From NCBI RefSeq assembly GCF_041080675.1, contig NZ_CP163520.1, positions 5,332,001-5,396,000 on the forward strand: DNA of 64,000 nucleotides, in the 5' to 3' direction. This document shows, piece by piece, positions 10,552 through 18,626 of the stretch. The translations under genes and the position numbers were made by a program. The notes under the pieces are model-generated. The model saw only the letters and a list, made by a program, of their open reading frames with translations, did no database searches and was not told the origin of the DNA. How positions within the stretch are numbered: the stretch's first letter is position 1; the number at the start of each line of letters is the position of its first letter. This DNA comes from Streptomyces sp. cg36. Lineage in GTDB: Bacteria > Actinomycetota > Actinomycetes > Streptomycetales > Streptomycetaceae.

Positions 10552-11688
10552 ATGGCTATCCGATCACCACGCATCGCAACGAGCGGACCGGGCCGGGCCC
10601 CCGGTTCGGACGGCCGTGCCCGCCATGGTCACGGCCGTCGCACACACAGCGCCCAGGTCCGCGCCTCCGCGGGCGCGGCGGCGAGGCGGCGGGCCGAGGC
10701 ACTGCTGCCGGGCACGGCGCCGTCGTCCCCGCCCGCCCCGACGGAGACACGAGCGCCGACATCCGTGCTGCCGCCGACCCCGCTCCCACCGCCCGCACCA
10801 CCACCGTCGCTACCTCCACCTGCGCTTGGCGCGGCATCCGCTCCTGCCCTGGCTCAGCCGCACACAGCCATGGCGTCGCTCCGGAGCATGGGGGAACGGG
10901 CTTGGGCGGCGCTGTGGGAACGGCTGCCGGTGTGGGTGCAGGTGCGATGCGGGCTCAGACCGAAGAGCCTGGCCGCGCTGAGCGTGGTGCTGGTCGTGGC
11001 CGTGGGATTCGCCGTACAGCACTTCTGGGCGGGACGACCGGAACCCGTCAGGGCGCCGGAACGAGTGGCCGGGCCTCCGCCGCCCATCCGCTCCGGGGCC
11101 CCCACGCCCAGCCCCGGAAGCGGCCCGCACGGTCCTGCGGCGGCGCCGAGCGGGGCGACAGCCGCCGGGGCGGGCGGCATGGCCGGGCCAGGGGCGGGAG
11201 TGGCAGGAGCCGGAGCCGCCGGGGCCGCGCCCGGCGGCGGGATCGTGGTGGACGTCAGCGGCAAGGTGCGACGGCCGGGCATCCACCGCCTGCCGACGGG
11301 CTCCCGGGTCGCCGACGCGCTGGCGGCGGCGGGAGGTGTACGGGAGGGAGTGGACCTGACCGGCCTCAACCGGGCACGCGTCCTCACGGACGGCGAACAG
11401 GTGGCCGTCGGGGTTCCCGGAGCGCCGCCGGGTGTCACCGGGTCGGTCCCCACGGGCGGCGGCGCCGCTTCGGGCGCGGCGGGAGGGGCGGCGGGCACGC
11501 CCGTCAGCCTGAACTCCGCCTCGCTGGACCAGTTGGACGCCCTGCCGGGCGTGGGCCCGGTGCTCGCCCAGCACATCGTCGACTACCGCGTCCAGCACGG
11601 CGGCTTCCGGTCCGTCGACGAACTCCGCGAGGTCAACGGGATCGGCGACCGCCGCTTCGAAGACCTCCAGCCCTTGGTGCGGCCGTGA
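10552..11688 (+). CDS. ComEA-type DNA-binding protein (SLBB plus helix-hairpin-helix)
   Basis: The protein is 378 residues from the ATG at 10552. The first 135 residues are Arg/Pro/Ala-rich; a single membrane helix (SLAALSVVLVVAVGFAVQHFW) follows at about 142-162, then a Pro/Gly/Ala linker. An SLBB domain lies at about 229-285 (IVVDVSGKVRRPGIHRLP), and the C-terminal 60 residues hold a double helix-hairpin-helix with LDALPGVGPVLAQHI and VNGIGDRRFEDL. In competent bacteria ComEA holds incoming double-stranded DNA outside the membrane. Here it overlaps the comEC-like gene by GTGA, so the two are translationally coupled. Natural transformation is not established for Streptomyces, so the actual role is open. 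Confidence 0.85.
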   Translation: MAIRSPRIATSGPGRAPGSDGRARHGHGRRTHSAQVRASAGAAARRRAEALLPGTAPSSPPAPTETRAPTSVLPPTPLPPPAPPPSLPPPALGAASAPALAQPHTAMASLRSMGERAWAALWERLPVWVQVRCGLRPKSLAALSVVLVVAVGFAVQHFWAGRPEPVRAPERVAGPPPPIRSGAPTPSPGSGPHGPAAAPSGATAAGAGGMAGPGAGVAGAGAAGAAPGGGIVVDVSGKVRRPGIHRLPTGSRVADALAAAGGVREGVDLTGLNRARVLTDGEQVAVGVPGAPPGVTGSVPTGGGAASGAAGGAAGTPVSLNSASLDQLDALPGVGPVLAQHIVDYRVQHGGFRSVDELREVNGIGDRRFEDLQPLVRP

Positions 11689-14405
11689 GGCGCCCGGCGG
11701 TCCACGACGCCTCCGGCAACCGCCTCGGCGCCGCCAACCCCCACCAGGAAGGCCCGGCGGACCTCCGTCTGGTCCCGCCCGCACTGGGCGCCTGGGCGGC
11801 TGCGGCGATCGCCCTCAACTACACCGGAAAGTGGATCACTTGGGGCTTGGTCGGATGCCTGGTGGCGGCGGGGGCCCTCTTGGCGCCGACGCTCTGGCGC
11901 AGGAGGCGGGGGAACGGGGCCGCGCGTGCGGGCGGCGGGGGCCGGAGCGAGGGCCAGGACGGGAGCCCGGGTGGCGGCGGAAGCGGGGCCGAGGGCGGTG
12001 CGGCTGGTGGCACTGATGGGGCTGGCAGGGCTGAGGAGGTTGATGGGGCTGATGGGGCTGATAGATCCGATGGCGTAGGCAGGGCTGACGGGGCTGGTCG
12101 AACCGGGGCCCACGGGGGTGGCTCCGGTGGTTCGCCCTCTGGACCGTCGCCCCGGAGCCGGGCCGGACCCTGGTGGGCGAACCGGGTGGCTGTGGCAGCT
12201 GTGCTGCTGTGCGCGGCGGCCGGGGGAACCTCGGCGGCGTTGCAGATGGCCGAGTCGAGACGGGGGCCGCTCCCCGGCCTGGCACGGGAATTCGCGCACG
12301 CCACCGTCGAGTTGACGACCACCTCCGACCCGAAGCCCGTGCGCGCACGAGCCCAGGCGCAGGCGTGGGGCGGTGCCACCGTCGTGCTCCAGGCAGAGGC
12401 GACCCGGGTCGTCGGGCCGGACGGCCGGGCCGGCCGGGTGCGCACACCGGTCCTGGTCATCGCCCCGAAGTCCTGGCAGGCCCTGCTGCCGTCGACTCGA
12501 CTACGGGTGTCCGCCAGGCTGGCGCCGCCGTCGTCGGACGGCGGTCCGGTGGCCGCCGTCCTACGGGTGCCGCAGCGGGCCCGGCCGGAGATCGTGGGAG
12601 GACCGACTGCCCTGCAGCGCACGGCGGGAGGGCTGCGGGCCGGGCTGCGGAAGGCAGCCGAGGGCCTGTCCCCGGACGCTCGCGCGCTGCTGCCCGGACT
12701 CGTCGTCGGAGACACCTCGCAGGTGCCGTCCGAACTGCGCGACGCCTTCGAGGCGACCGACCTCGCGCATCTCATGGCGGTGTCGGGGAGCAACCTGGTG
12801 ATCGTGCTGGTGCTGCTCATCGGCCCGCCCGGGCGGGCCTCGCTGGCCGAGCGCGGCGGCCTGGCCCCGCGCCTCGGCATCCCCCTGCGGGCCACCGCGC
12901 TGCTCGGCGGGGTACTCACGGTGGCGTTCGTGGTGGTGTGCCGACCGGAGGCGAGCGTGCTGCGGGCGGCGGCCTGCGGGGTGGTCACCCTGCTGGCGAT
13001 CGGCACCGGCCGCCGCAGATCACTCATCCCGGCACTGGCCGCCGCCGTACTGGTTCTGGTGCTGTACGCGCCCGAACTGGCCGGGAGCTACGGGTTCCTG
13101 CTCTCCGTCCTGGCCACCGGGGCGCTGCTCACCCTCGCCCCCGGATGGGGCGAGGCTCTGCGGCGGCGAGGGGTGCCGCCCCGGCTCGCGGAAGTGCTGG
13201 CGGCGGCGGGCGCGGCACAACTGGTGTGCGCGCCCGTGGTGGTGGTGTTCGCGGCCCGGGTGAGCCTGGTGGCCGTCCCGTGCAACCTGCTGGCCGAACT
13301 GGCGGTCGCGCCGGCCACGGTGCTCGGGTTCGCGACGCTCGCCGTGGCACCGTTCGCGATGCCGGTGGCCGAGGTGCTGGCCCGGTGCGCCGGATGGCCG
13401 ACGGGGTGGATCGCGGACATCGCCCGCACCGGGGCGGGGCTGCCGGGTGCGCAGGCGAGATGGCCGGACGGATGGGGTGGTGGACTGCTGCTGGCAGCGG
13501 CGACCGTGGCCGGGGTGCTCCTGGCCCGCCGACTGCCCCGGCACCCCTGGACGGCAGCGGGGTGCGCCCTGCTCCTGATGCTCGCCGTGATCCGGCCCGC
13601 GCCGCTGACCAGGATCGTGACCGGCTGGCCGCCACCGGGCTGGGTGTTCGCGATGTGCGACGTGGGACAGGGGGACGCGACCGTGCTGGCCGCCGGGGAG
13701 GGGACGGCAGTGGTGATCGACGCGGGGCCCGACCCCGCACCGGTCGACCGGTGCCTCCGGGAGCTGGGTGTCAGACGCGTACCCCTGCTGCTGCTCACCC
13801 ACTTCCACGCCGACCATGTGGCCGGGCTGCCCGGGGTGTTGCGCGGCCGGGCCGTGGGGGCGATCGAGACGACGACGTTCGAGGAACCGCCCGAACAGGC
13901 CCGGTTCGTACTGCGGACCGCCGCGGGGGCGGGGGTGCCGGTCGTGCCCGTGGAGCCGGGCGAACGGCGCGCCCTGGGCGGCCTGTCCTGGCAGGCTCTG
14001 TGGCCGCTGCCACCCCCGACGGTCAGGCCGGACGGGCCGAACGACGCGAGCGTCACGCTGCTCGTACGGGCCCCCGGGATGGTGCTGCTGCTCCCCGGGG
14101 ACCTGGAACCGCCCGCGCAGCACGCCCTGTTGCGGGCGTATCCGGCGCTGCCGCAGGTGGACGTCCTCAAGGTCGCCCACCATGGCTCGGCGCACCAGGA
14201 TCCGGCGCTGCTGGGCGTGGTGCGTCCACGCCTGGCCCTGATCTCGGCGGGCCGGGGCAACCCATACGGCCATCCAGCGCCGGACACGGTGTCCCTGCTC
14301 GGGGCGTACGGGGCGCGGGTGTTGCGCACGGACACGGACGGGGCGGTCGCGGTGACGGGGGAGGGGAGCGGGCTGAGGGCGGTGGCCTTCGGGCGGGGCT
14401 CGTGA
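11685..14405 (+). CDS. ComEC/Rec2-family membrane protein
   Basis: A 906-residue protein from the GTG that overlaps the comEA stop. It has an N-terminal membrane pair and a low-complexity insertion at about residues 75-165. The competence domain with multiple helices starts near 320, at DLAHLMAVSGSNLVIVLVLL. A C-terminal metallo-beta-lactamase-like domain carries THFHADHVAG at about 705, LPGD and VAHHGSAHQD. In ComEC this module is thought to degrade one DNA strand while the channel imports the other. The metal-binding residues are intact, so the gene is not obviously decayed. It forms a two-gene unit with comEA. Confidence 0.88.
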   Translation: MRRPAVHDASGNRLGAANPHQEGPADLRLVPPALGAWAAAAIALNYTGKWITWGLVGCLVAAGALLAPTLWRRRRGNGAARAGGGGRSEGQDGSPGGGGSGAEGGAAGGTDGAGRAEEVDGADGADRSDGVGRADGAGRTGAHGGGSGGSPSGPSPRSRAGPWWANRVAVAAVLLCAAAGGTSAALQMAESRRGPLPGLAREFAHATVELTTTSDPKPVRARAQAQAWGGATVVLQAEATRVVGPDGRAGRVRTPVLVIAPKSWQALLPSTRLRVSARLAPPSSDGGPVAAVLRVPQRARPEIVGGPTALQRTAGGLRAGLRKAAEGLSPDARALLPGLVVGDTSQVPSELRDAFEATDLAHLMAVSGSNLVIVLVLLIGPPGRASLAERGGLAPRLGIPLRATALLGGVLTVAFVVVCRPEASVLRAAACGVVTLLAIGTGRRRSLIPALAAAVLVLVLYAPELAGSYGFLLSVLATGALLTLAPGWGEALRRRGVPPRLAEVLAAAGAAQLVCAPVVVVFAARVSLVAVPCNLLAELAVAPATVLGFATLAVAPFAMPVAEVLARCAGWPTGWIADIARTGAGLPGAQARWPDGWGGGLLLAAATVAGVLLARRLPRHPWTAAGCALLLMLAVIRPAPLTRIVTGWPPPGWVFAMCDVGQGDATVLAAGEGTAVVIDAGPDPAPVDRCLRELGVRRVPLLLLTHFHADHVAGLPGVLRGRAVGAIETTTFEEPPEQARFVLRTAAGAGVPVVPVEPGERRALGGLSWQALWPLPPPTVRPDGPNDASVTLLVRAPGMVLLLPGDLEPPAQHALLRAYPALPQVDVLKVAHHGSAHQDPALLGVVRPRLALISAGRGNPYGHPAPDTVSLLGAYGARVLRTDTDGAVAVTGEGSGLRAVAFGRGS
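12001..12115 (+). repeat. Imperfect GATGGGGCT/GCAGGGCTGA repeat inside comEC
   Basis: Short units such as GATGGGGCTG, GCAGGGCTGA and GACGGGGCTGG recur in phase and encode a Gly/Asp/Ala/Arg-rich stretch. The units keep the frame open but use codons such as GGG, GAT and AGG that are rarer in the flanking gene. It looks like a slippage-expanded linker between the N-terminal helices and the rest of ComEC. Confidence 0.6.
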
Positions 14406-14700
14406 AGGGTGGGGCGGGGAGGGGGTGGGGGGTGGGGGGGAGCCCCCCACCCCCGCGTGGAGAGGGCGGCGGCTTGGGCCACACGTTCCCGGGCTTCCCT
14501 GGCTCTGCGGCTTCCCCCGGCCCCGGGCCCCTTCCCCCGGCTTCCCTGGTTTGCCCTGTCTCCCTGGCTTCTCTGACCCCAGCCCCCAGCCCCCCCCAGC
14601 CCCCCCAGCCCCCAGCCCCCAGCCCCCAGCCCTCCCGGCTCCTCCCTCCGGCTCCGACCGCCCACCCCTCCGGATCCCCCCGGCTTCGCCCCCCCCGTAA
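14406..14700. repeat. Low-complexity intergenic DNA with CCCAGCC tract
   Basis: After comEC come runs of G and C and then, at about 14575-14640, repeated CCCCCAGCC units, giving a strongly strand-biased C-rich tract. All frames stay open across it, so open frames here mean little. No terminator other than G/C-run pairing is clear, and I see no gene in this piece. Confidence 0.7.
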
Positions 14701-14876
14701 CCCCCGGTAGCAATTCGGGTTTTCGTGGACAGTGTTGCTCAACTGGGCATACGGCTCATAGGGATCGCACGGTTCACACATGTCGTAGATGGAATACACC
14801 GCGCAGATGCCGCAGGGGGCATGTTTGTCTGCGTTTGCCTCGAACGGGGCAACAGTGATCGAATGCTTCTTCGTCA
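14701..14876 (-). CDS. Candidate Cys-rich small coding segment, no stop before the C-rich repeat
   Basis: On the minus strand a frame from a TTG at 14876, with AGGA about ten bases upstream, reads like real protein: CGIC and CEPC pairs, then DPYEPYAQ and NPNCYR. Counted over these roughly 58 codons, GC is about 55, 45 and 74 percent at positions 1, 2 and 3, the streptomycete coding pattern; the plus-strand frame over the same bases has its third position at the 45 percent site. The frame then runs without a stop into the G/C repeat and on through antisense comEC, so the true 3' end is unclear. It may be a small zinc-binding protein whose end was replaced by the repeat, or a chance frame. I do not recognise the family. 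Confidence 0.35.
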
Positions 14877-14914
14877 AGGGCCGCAAGTCCTGCCGTGACG
14901 AGGATGTCCTGGCC

Positions 14915-15850
14915 GTGCGTGGTCCGGAAAATCCTTCTCGCGGGGGTGCGTGCACCTTGTTCAGCCGCTGGCCCGGCAGGCGTTCTACCGACTCTTCCCG
15001 TACGGGGCGTGCCGGTCCTCTCGCGGCGGTGAACGTGCCGCCGACGGCCGGAGTGCTCACCTGCCGGGTGCTGGATCCGGTCAGTGAGCCGGTGCGGCAG
15101 GCGGAGTTCGTGGTGAGCGACAGCGCGGGCCGCAAGGTGGTGGCGGGGGAGACCGATCCGTACGGCAGTGTGCTGGCGACGGTTCCGGCGGGGGAGTACC
15201 GGCTGGCGGTGAAGGCGGAGGGGTACACGCCGTTCCACAGCAACGCGCTGGTGGCGCCCCGTGCGTTGGCCGGGCTGGGGGACGTGCAGCTGCAGTTGGC
15301 GCAGCCGCCTGCGCTGCCCGAGCCGGGCGAGTGGGAGATCGATCCGACGCACTCCCAGATCGGGTTCACCGCGCGGCACATCGGGCTGGCGCGGATCCAT
15401 GGGCGGTTCAACTCGTTCGCGGGGGCGATCCGGATCGGGTCGGCCATGGAGGAGTCGGCGATGCACGTGGTCATCGACGCGGCGACCATCGACACCGGTG
15501 TGGGGATGCGCGACGACCATCTGAGGTCGGGGGACTTCCTGGATGTGGCGCGCTTTCCGACGCTGGAGTTCTACAGCGACCGGTTCGTGCACCGGGGCGG
15601 CAGCCGCTGGGCGGTCATCGGCGGTCTCACGCTGCACGGAGTGAGCCGTACGGTCACGCTGGACACGCAGTACCTGGGGCTGGGGACCGGGCTGGAGGGC
15701 GAGACGCGGGCGGCTTGCCGGGCCACGGCGGAGCTGCACCGGGAGGACTTCACGCTGACCTGGCAGACCATGCTGGCGCGGGGCATCGCGGCGATCGGGT
15801 CGTCGATCTCCATCGATCTGGACATCCAGGTCGTGCCGAAGGCGAGCTGA
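14915..15850 (+). CDS. YceI family protein with N-terminal beta-sandwich domain
   Basis: From the GTG at 14915 the protein is 311 residues. An in-frame TTG at 14957, with GGGGGTG upstream and leading into LFSRWPGRR, is an equally good start; the ATG at 14789 is rejected because coding bias there favours the other strand. After a short basic leader comes a domain like the carboxypeptidase regulatory (Ig-like) fold, GVLTCRVLDP through AEGYTPFHS. The YceI domain runs from WEIDPTHSQIGFTARH to the end. YceI proteins are lipocalin-like barrels that bind isoprenoids or other amphiphiles; here no signal peptide is apparent. The GDFLDVARFPTLEF and LTLHGVSR signatures are intact. Binding ligand unknown. 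Confidence 0.8.
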   Translation: MRGPENPSRGGACTLFSRWPGRRSTDSSRTGRAGPLAAVNVPPTAGVLTCRVLDPVSEPVRQAEFVVSDSAGRKVVAGETDPYGSVLATVPAGEYRLAVKAEGYTPFHSNALVAPRALAGLGDVQLQLAQPPALPEPGEWEIDPTHSQIGFTARHIGLARIHGRFNSFAGAIRIGSAMEESAMHVVIDAATIDTGVGMRDDHLRSGDFLDVARFPTLEFYSDRFVHRGGSRWAVIGGLTLHGVSRTVTLDTQYLGLGTGLEGETRAACRATAELHREDFTLTWQTMLARGIAAIGSSISIDLDIQVVPKAS

Positions 15851-16079
15851 GCCCGGCCGACTGCTGGGCCGCCCCTACCCCGTCGGTCTCGGGCTCGGCC
15901 GCCCGGCGCTCTCGGCTAAGCCCGCCCGCGCTCAACCGGCGGCCCGTGCGCGCCGCCCCGCCCGGGCCTTGTACGCGCCGCCCCGCCCGGCCTTGTACGC
16001 GTCGCCTCGTCCCGCCCCGTCCGGGCCGGTCGGTCCGTCGGGGCGGCGCGTTCCGGCCGGGCCGCTGCCGTCGCGCCGT

Positions 16080-16328
16080 TTACGGCGTCTCCAGCCAGCC
16101 CTCGTACTCCTCGGCCAGTTCGTTCAGGGCCGCAGGGTCCAGGCGGGCGGTCGGGTCCTCGATGACGATCAGCCACTGGGCGTCCTCGGCGTCGTCCTCG
16201 CCGGCCAGGGCGTCGCGTACGAGCTGGGGCTCCTCGGTGACGGCGAAGCGGGCGGGGAGTTCCTCGGCCAGCTCTTCGGCGGCGTCGCGGTCGGGCAGCA
16301 CCAGTACGTGTCGGGTCACATCGCTCAC
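16080..16328 (-). CDS. Small acidic hypothetical protein
   Basis: The gene encodes 82 residues from a GTG with GGAGAAT upstream, ending in TAA. The protein is acidic (many Glu/Asp), starting MSDVTRHVLVLPDRDAA and ending LAEEYEGWLETP, and looks like a compact alpha/beta fold. It is divergently arranged with holA, the two starts being about 95 bases apart. I know of no function for this type of protein. The longer frame over the same bases is a shadow of holA. Confidence 0.72.
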   Translation of the reverse strand: MSDVTRHVLVLPDRDAAEELAEELPARFAVTEEPQLVRDALAGEDDAEDAQWLIVIEDPTARLDPAALNELAEEYEGWLETP

Positions 16329-16421
16329 CTGGCCATTCTCCGGTACGGGGAGGGGTGCGGGGAACGGGTGCCGGGGCAGGGCGCGGGGGGCTGTCAGTGG
16401 GGCGTGGGATGCTGGACGGCG

Positions 16422-17408
16422 ATGGCCACCAGGAAGAATTCCACCGACGATCCGCTCGCCCCCGTCACGCTCGCCGTGGGCCAGGAGGACCTGCTGCTCG
16501 ACCGCGCCGTGCAGCAGGTGGTGGCGGCTGCCCGGGCCGCCGACGCGGACACCGATGTGCGCGACCTCACGCCCGACCAGTTGCAGCCCGGCACGCTGGC
16601 CGAGCTGACCAGTCCGTCGCTGTTCGCCGAGCGCAAGGTCGTGGTCGTGCGGAACGCGCAGGACCTGTCGGCGGACACGATCAAGGACGTGAAGGCGTAT
16701 CTCGACGCGCCCGCCGAGGAGATCACGCTCGTGCTGCTGCACGCCGGTGGTGCCAAGGGCAAGGGGCTGCTCGACGCGGCGCGCAAGGCGGGGGCGCGGG
16801 AAGTGGCGTGTCCCAAGACGACGAAGCCGGCGGAGCGGCTGACGTTCGTGCGGTCGGAGTTCCGGGCGCTGGGGCGTTCGGCGTCGCCCGAGGCGTGTCA
16901 GGCGCTGGTCGATTCGATCGGCAGCGATCTGCGGGAGCTGGCCTCGGCGGTGTCGCAGCTGTGCGCGGACGTGGCGGGGACGATCGACGAGGCGGTCGTC
17001 GGGCGCTACTACACCGGGCGGGCCGAGGCGTCGAGCTTCACGGTCGCCGACCGGGCCGTCGAGGGGCGGGCGGCGGAGGCGCTGGAGGCGTTGCGGTGGT
17101 CGTTGTCGACGGGGGTGGCGCCGGTACTGATCACCAGTGCGCTGGCTCAGGGGGTGCGGGCCATCGGGAAGCTGTCCTCCGCCCGGGGCGGGCGGCCCGC
17201 CGATCTCGCGCGGGAGCTGGGGATGCCGCCGTGGAAGATCGATCGGGTGCGGCAGCAGATGCGGGGGTGGACGCCTGATGGGGTCGCCGTGGCGTTGTTG
17301 GCTGTTGCTGAGGCTGATGCGGGGGTGAAGGGCGGGGGGGACGATCCGGAGTACGCGTTGGAGAAGGCTGTGGTTGCGGTGGCTCGGGCCGCTCGGGGGC
17401 GGCGGTGA
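16422..17408 (+). CDS. holA: DNA polymerase III subunit delta
   Basis: A 328-residue clamp-loader subunit. It begins MATRKNSTDDPLAP and then VTLAVGQEDLLLDRAV, matching the start of the delta AAA+-like domain, which opens the beta clamp. Other family signatures are LTSPSLFAERKVVVVRNAQDL near residue 65, a lid-like helical domain, and the C-terminal collar domain including LARELGMPPWKIDRVRQQMRGW. There is no Walker A motif, as expected since delta does not bind ATP. Length is normal. The G/C-rich repeat array follows its stop. Confidence 0.92.
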   Translation: MATRKNSTDDPLAPVTLAVGQEDLLLDRAVQQVVAAARAADADTDVRDLTPDQLQPGTLAELTSPSLFAERKVVVVRNAQDLSADTIKDVKAYLDAPAEEITLVLLHAGGAKGKGLLDAARKAGAREVACPKTTKPAERLTFVRSEFRALGRSASPEACQALVDSIGSDLRELASAVSQLCADVAGTIDEAVVGRYYTGRAEASSFTVADRAVEGRAAEALEALRWSLSTGVAPVLITSALAQGVRAIGKLSSARGGRPADLARELGMPPWKIDRVRQQMRGWTPDGVAVALLAVAEADAGVKGGGDDPEYALEKAVVAVARAARGRR

Positions 17409-18151
17409 GGTTGCCCCTCCCCGCCCCTTCCCCAAACCCGCCGGGGGTGGGGGGAGCGAGGTAGAGGGTTTTTTCCCGGGGGCTCCGCCCCCGGACCCCT
17501 TCGCGGGGCCTGCGGCCCCTGCACCCCGCCTGCGGGGCTCCGCCCCTGCACCTCGCCTACGGGGCTCCGCCCCTGCACCCCGTCCGGGGGCCCGGCCCCG
17601 GGACCTCTTCAGGGTGCCTGCGGCCCTGCACCCGGCTTGCGGGGCTCCGCCCCTGCACCCCGCCTGCGGGGCTCAGCCCCTGCACCCCGCCCACGGGGCC
17701 CGGCCCCGGGACCTCTTCGCGGGGCCTGCGGCCCCTGCACCCCGCCTGCGGTGCTCCGCCCCTGCGCCCCGTCCGGGGGGCCCGGCCCCGGGACCTCCGC
17801 CCCCCCCGGGCCGCACACCTTCGCGCACCCCCGCCCCTCCACACCCCCTCGCCCCCACATGGGCACTCCGCCCCCTCCCCCCCCCGGCGGAAACGGGGCA
17901 TGTGGGCAGCCCCCCCCACACACACGCCCCCCCACGCACGAAACCCCGCCCCCACCCCCGCAAAAAGGGGTGGAAACGGGGTTCCGTTTCAAGCTGGGCG
18001 CCGCACCCGCGTGGCGAACGCAGGCCGCGTGCGGCGGTGGTGCTGGTACCGGGTGGGAGCGGATGAGAGGGCCCGCTGGGTCCCTACCGGTGGACTATCA
18101 AGTGGTCAGCCGAGGCCGACCGGGTGAGCGGCCCGGGGGCCGGTCGTTCGG
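17409..18151. repeat. Gene-free region with dense GGGGCTCCGCCCCTGCACCCCGC repeats
   Basis: Some 740 bases lie between holA and the end of rpsT. From about 17480 to 17800, related units such as GCGGGGCTCCGCCCCTGCAC, CGGGGCCCGGCCCCGGGACC and CTTCGCGGGGCCTGCGGCCC recur roughly ten times, each itself partly palindromic, so the RNA could fold into many short hairpins. From 17800 to 17990 there are C-runs and an AAAAAGGGGTGGAAACGGGG patch. Open frames occur on all six readings, but none has coding character. I see no gene here. Confidence 0.75.
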
Positions 18152-18418
18152 TCAGGCATGGAGGGCGGCAACCTTGGTGGCCAGCGCCGACTTCTTGTTG
18201 GCGGCGGCGTTCTTGTGGATGACGCCCTTGCTGACGGCCTTGTCGAGCTTCTTGGAGGCGGCGCGGACAGCCGTGGTGGCCGCCTCGACGTCGCCGGCCA
18301 GGACAGCCTCGCGGGCCTTGCGGATCGCGGTCTTGACCTCGGACTTGACGGCCTTGTTGCGCAGGCGCGCCTTCTCGTTGGTCTTGTTCCGCTTGATCTG
18401 GGACTTGATGTTCGCCAC
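18152..18418 (-). CDS. rpsT: 30S ribosomal protein S20
   Basis: An 88-residue, Lys/Arg/Ala-rich helical protein starting [21 protein letters not shown], the S20 signature. It binds 16S rRNA early in assembly of the small subunit. Complete length. Its transcript runs away from lepA, and the two promoters share the roughly 200-base gap. No obvious autoregulatory element is seen. Confidence 0.98.
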   Translation of the reverse strand: MANIKSQIKRNKTNEKARLRNKAVKSEVKTAIRKAREAVLAGDVEAATTAVRAASKKLDKAVSKGVIHKNAAANKKSALATKVAALHA

Positions 18419-18498
18419 GAAAGAGCCTTTTCAGGTTCGATGTATCAGATGGTTGTGCGCACTCGCCGCTGAGAGGGCAGACGAGACACAGCTGCCCA

Positions 18499-18528
18499 GG
18501 TTACCAGCCGTCCAGCTGGCGGCCCAAA
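18499..18528 (-). promoter_or_regulatory. Candidate promoter of rpsT
   Basis: On the minus strand TTGGGC (18528-18523) and TAACCT (18504-18499) are separated by 18 bases, giving a leader of about 75 bases before the rpsT start. It is a plausible vegetative promoter by sequence only. Confidence 0.45.
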
Positions 18529-18626
18529 CCGGTCGCAGTCCCGTTCCCATGGGACGATGGGGGCTACGTATCGATCCGACATCGCCCGAGACGAGACGCC
18601 CCGCGTCTCAAGAATCAGGACCCTGC

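Noticed and set aside
13020..14450. Long minus-strand frames opposite comEC
   Set aside because: Antisense shadows; the plus strand has clear competence and metallo-beta-lactamase domains.
14575..14640. CCCCCAGCC tract as an origin or telomere-like element
   Set aside because: It is a simple slippage repeat without DnaA boxes or the foldback palindromes of streptomycete ends.
14789..14914. N-terminal extension of the YceI protein from the ATG at 14789
   Set aside because: Third positions of that frame are the least GC-rich in this stretch, while the minus strand shows the coding pattern; homologous proteins as I know them begin near LFSRW.
17409..18066. Several open frames of 100-230 codons on both strands over the holA-rpsT gap
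   Set aside because: They are low-complexity Pro/Gly/Ala/Arg translations of a GC repeat array, open in every frame, with no domain or ribosome site.
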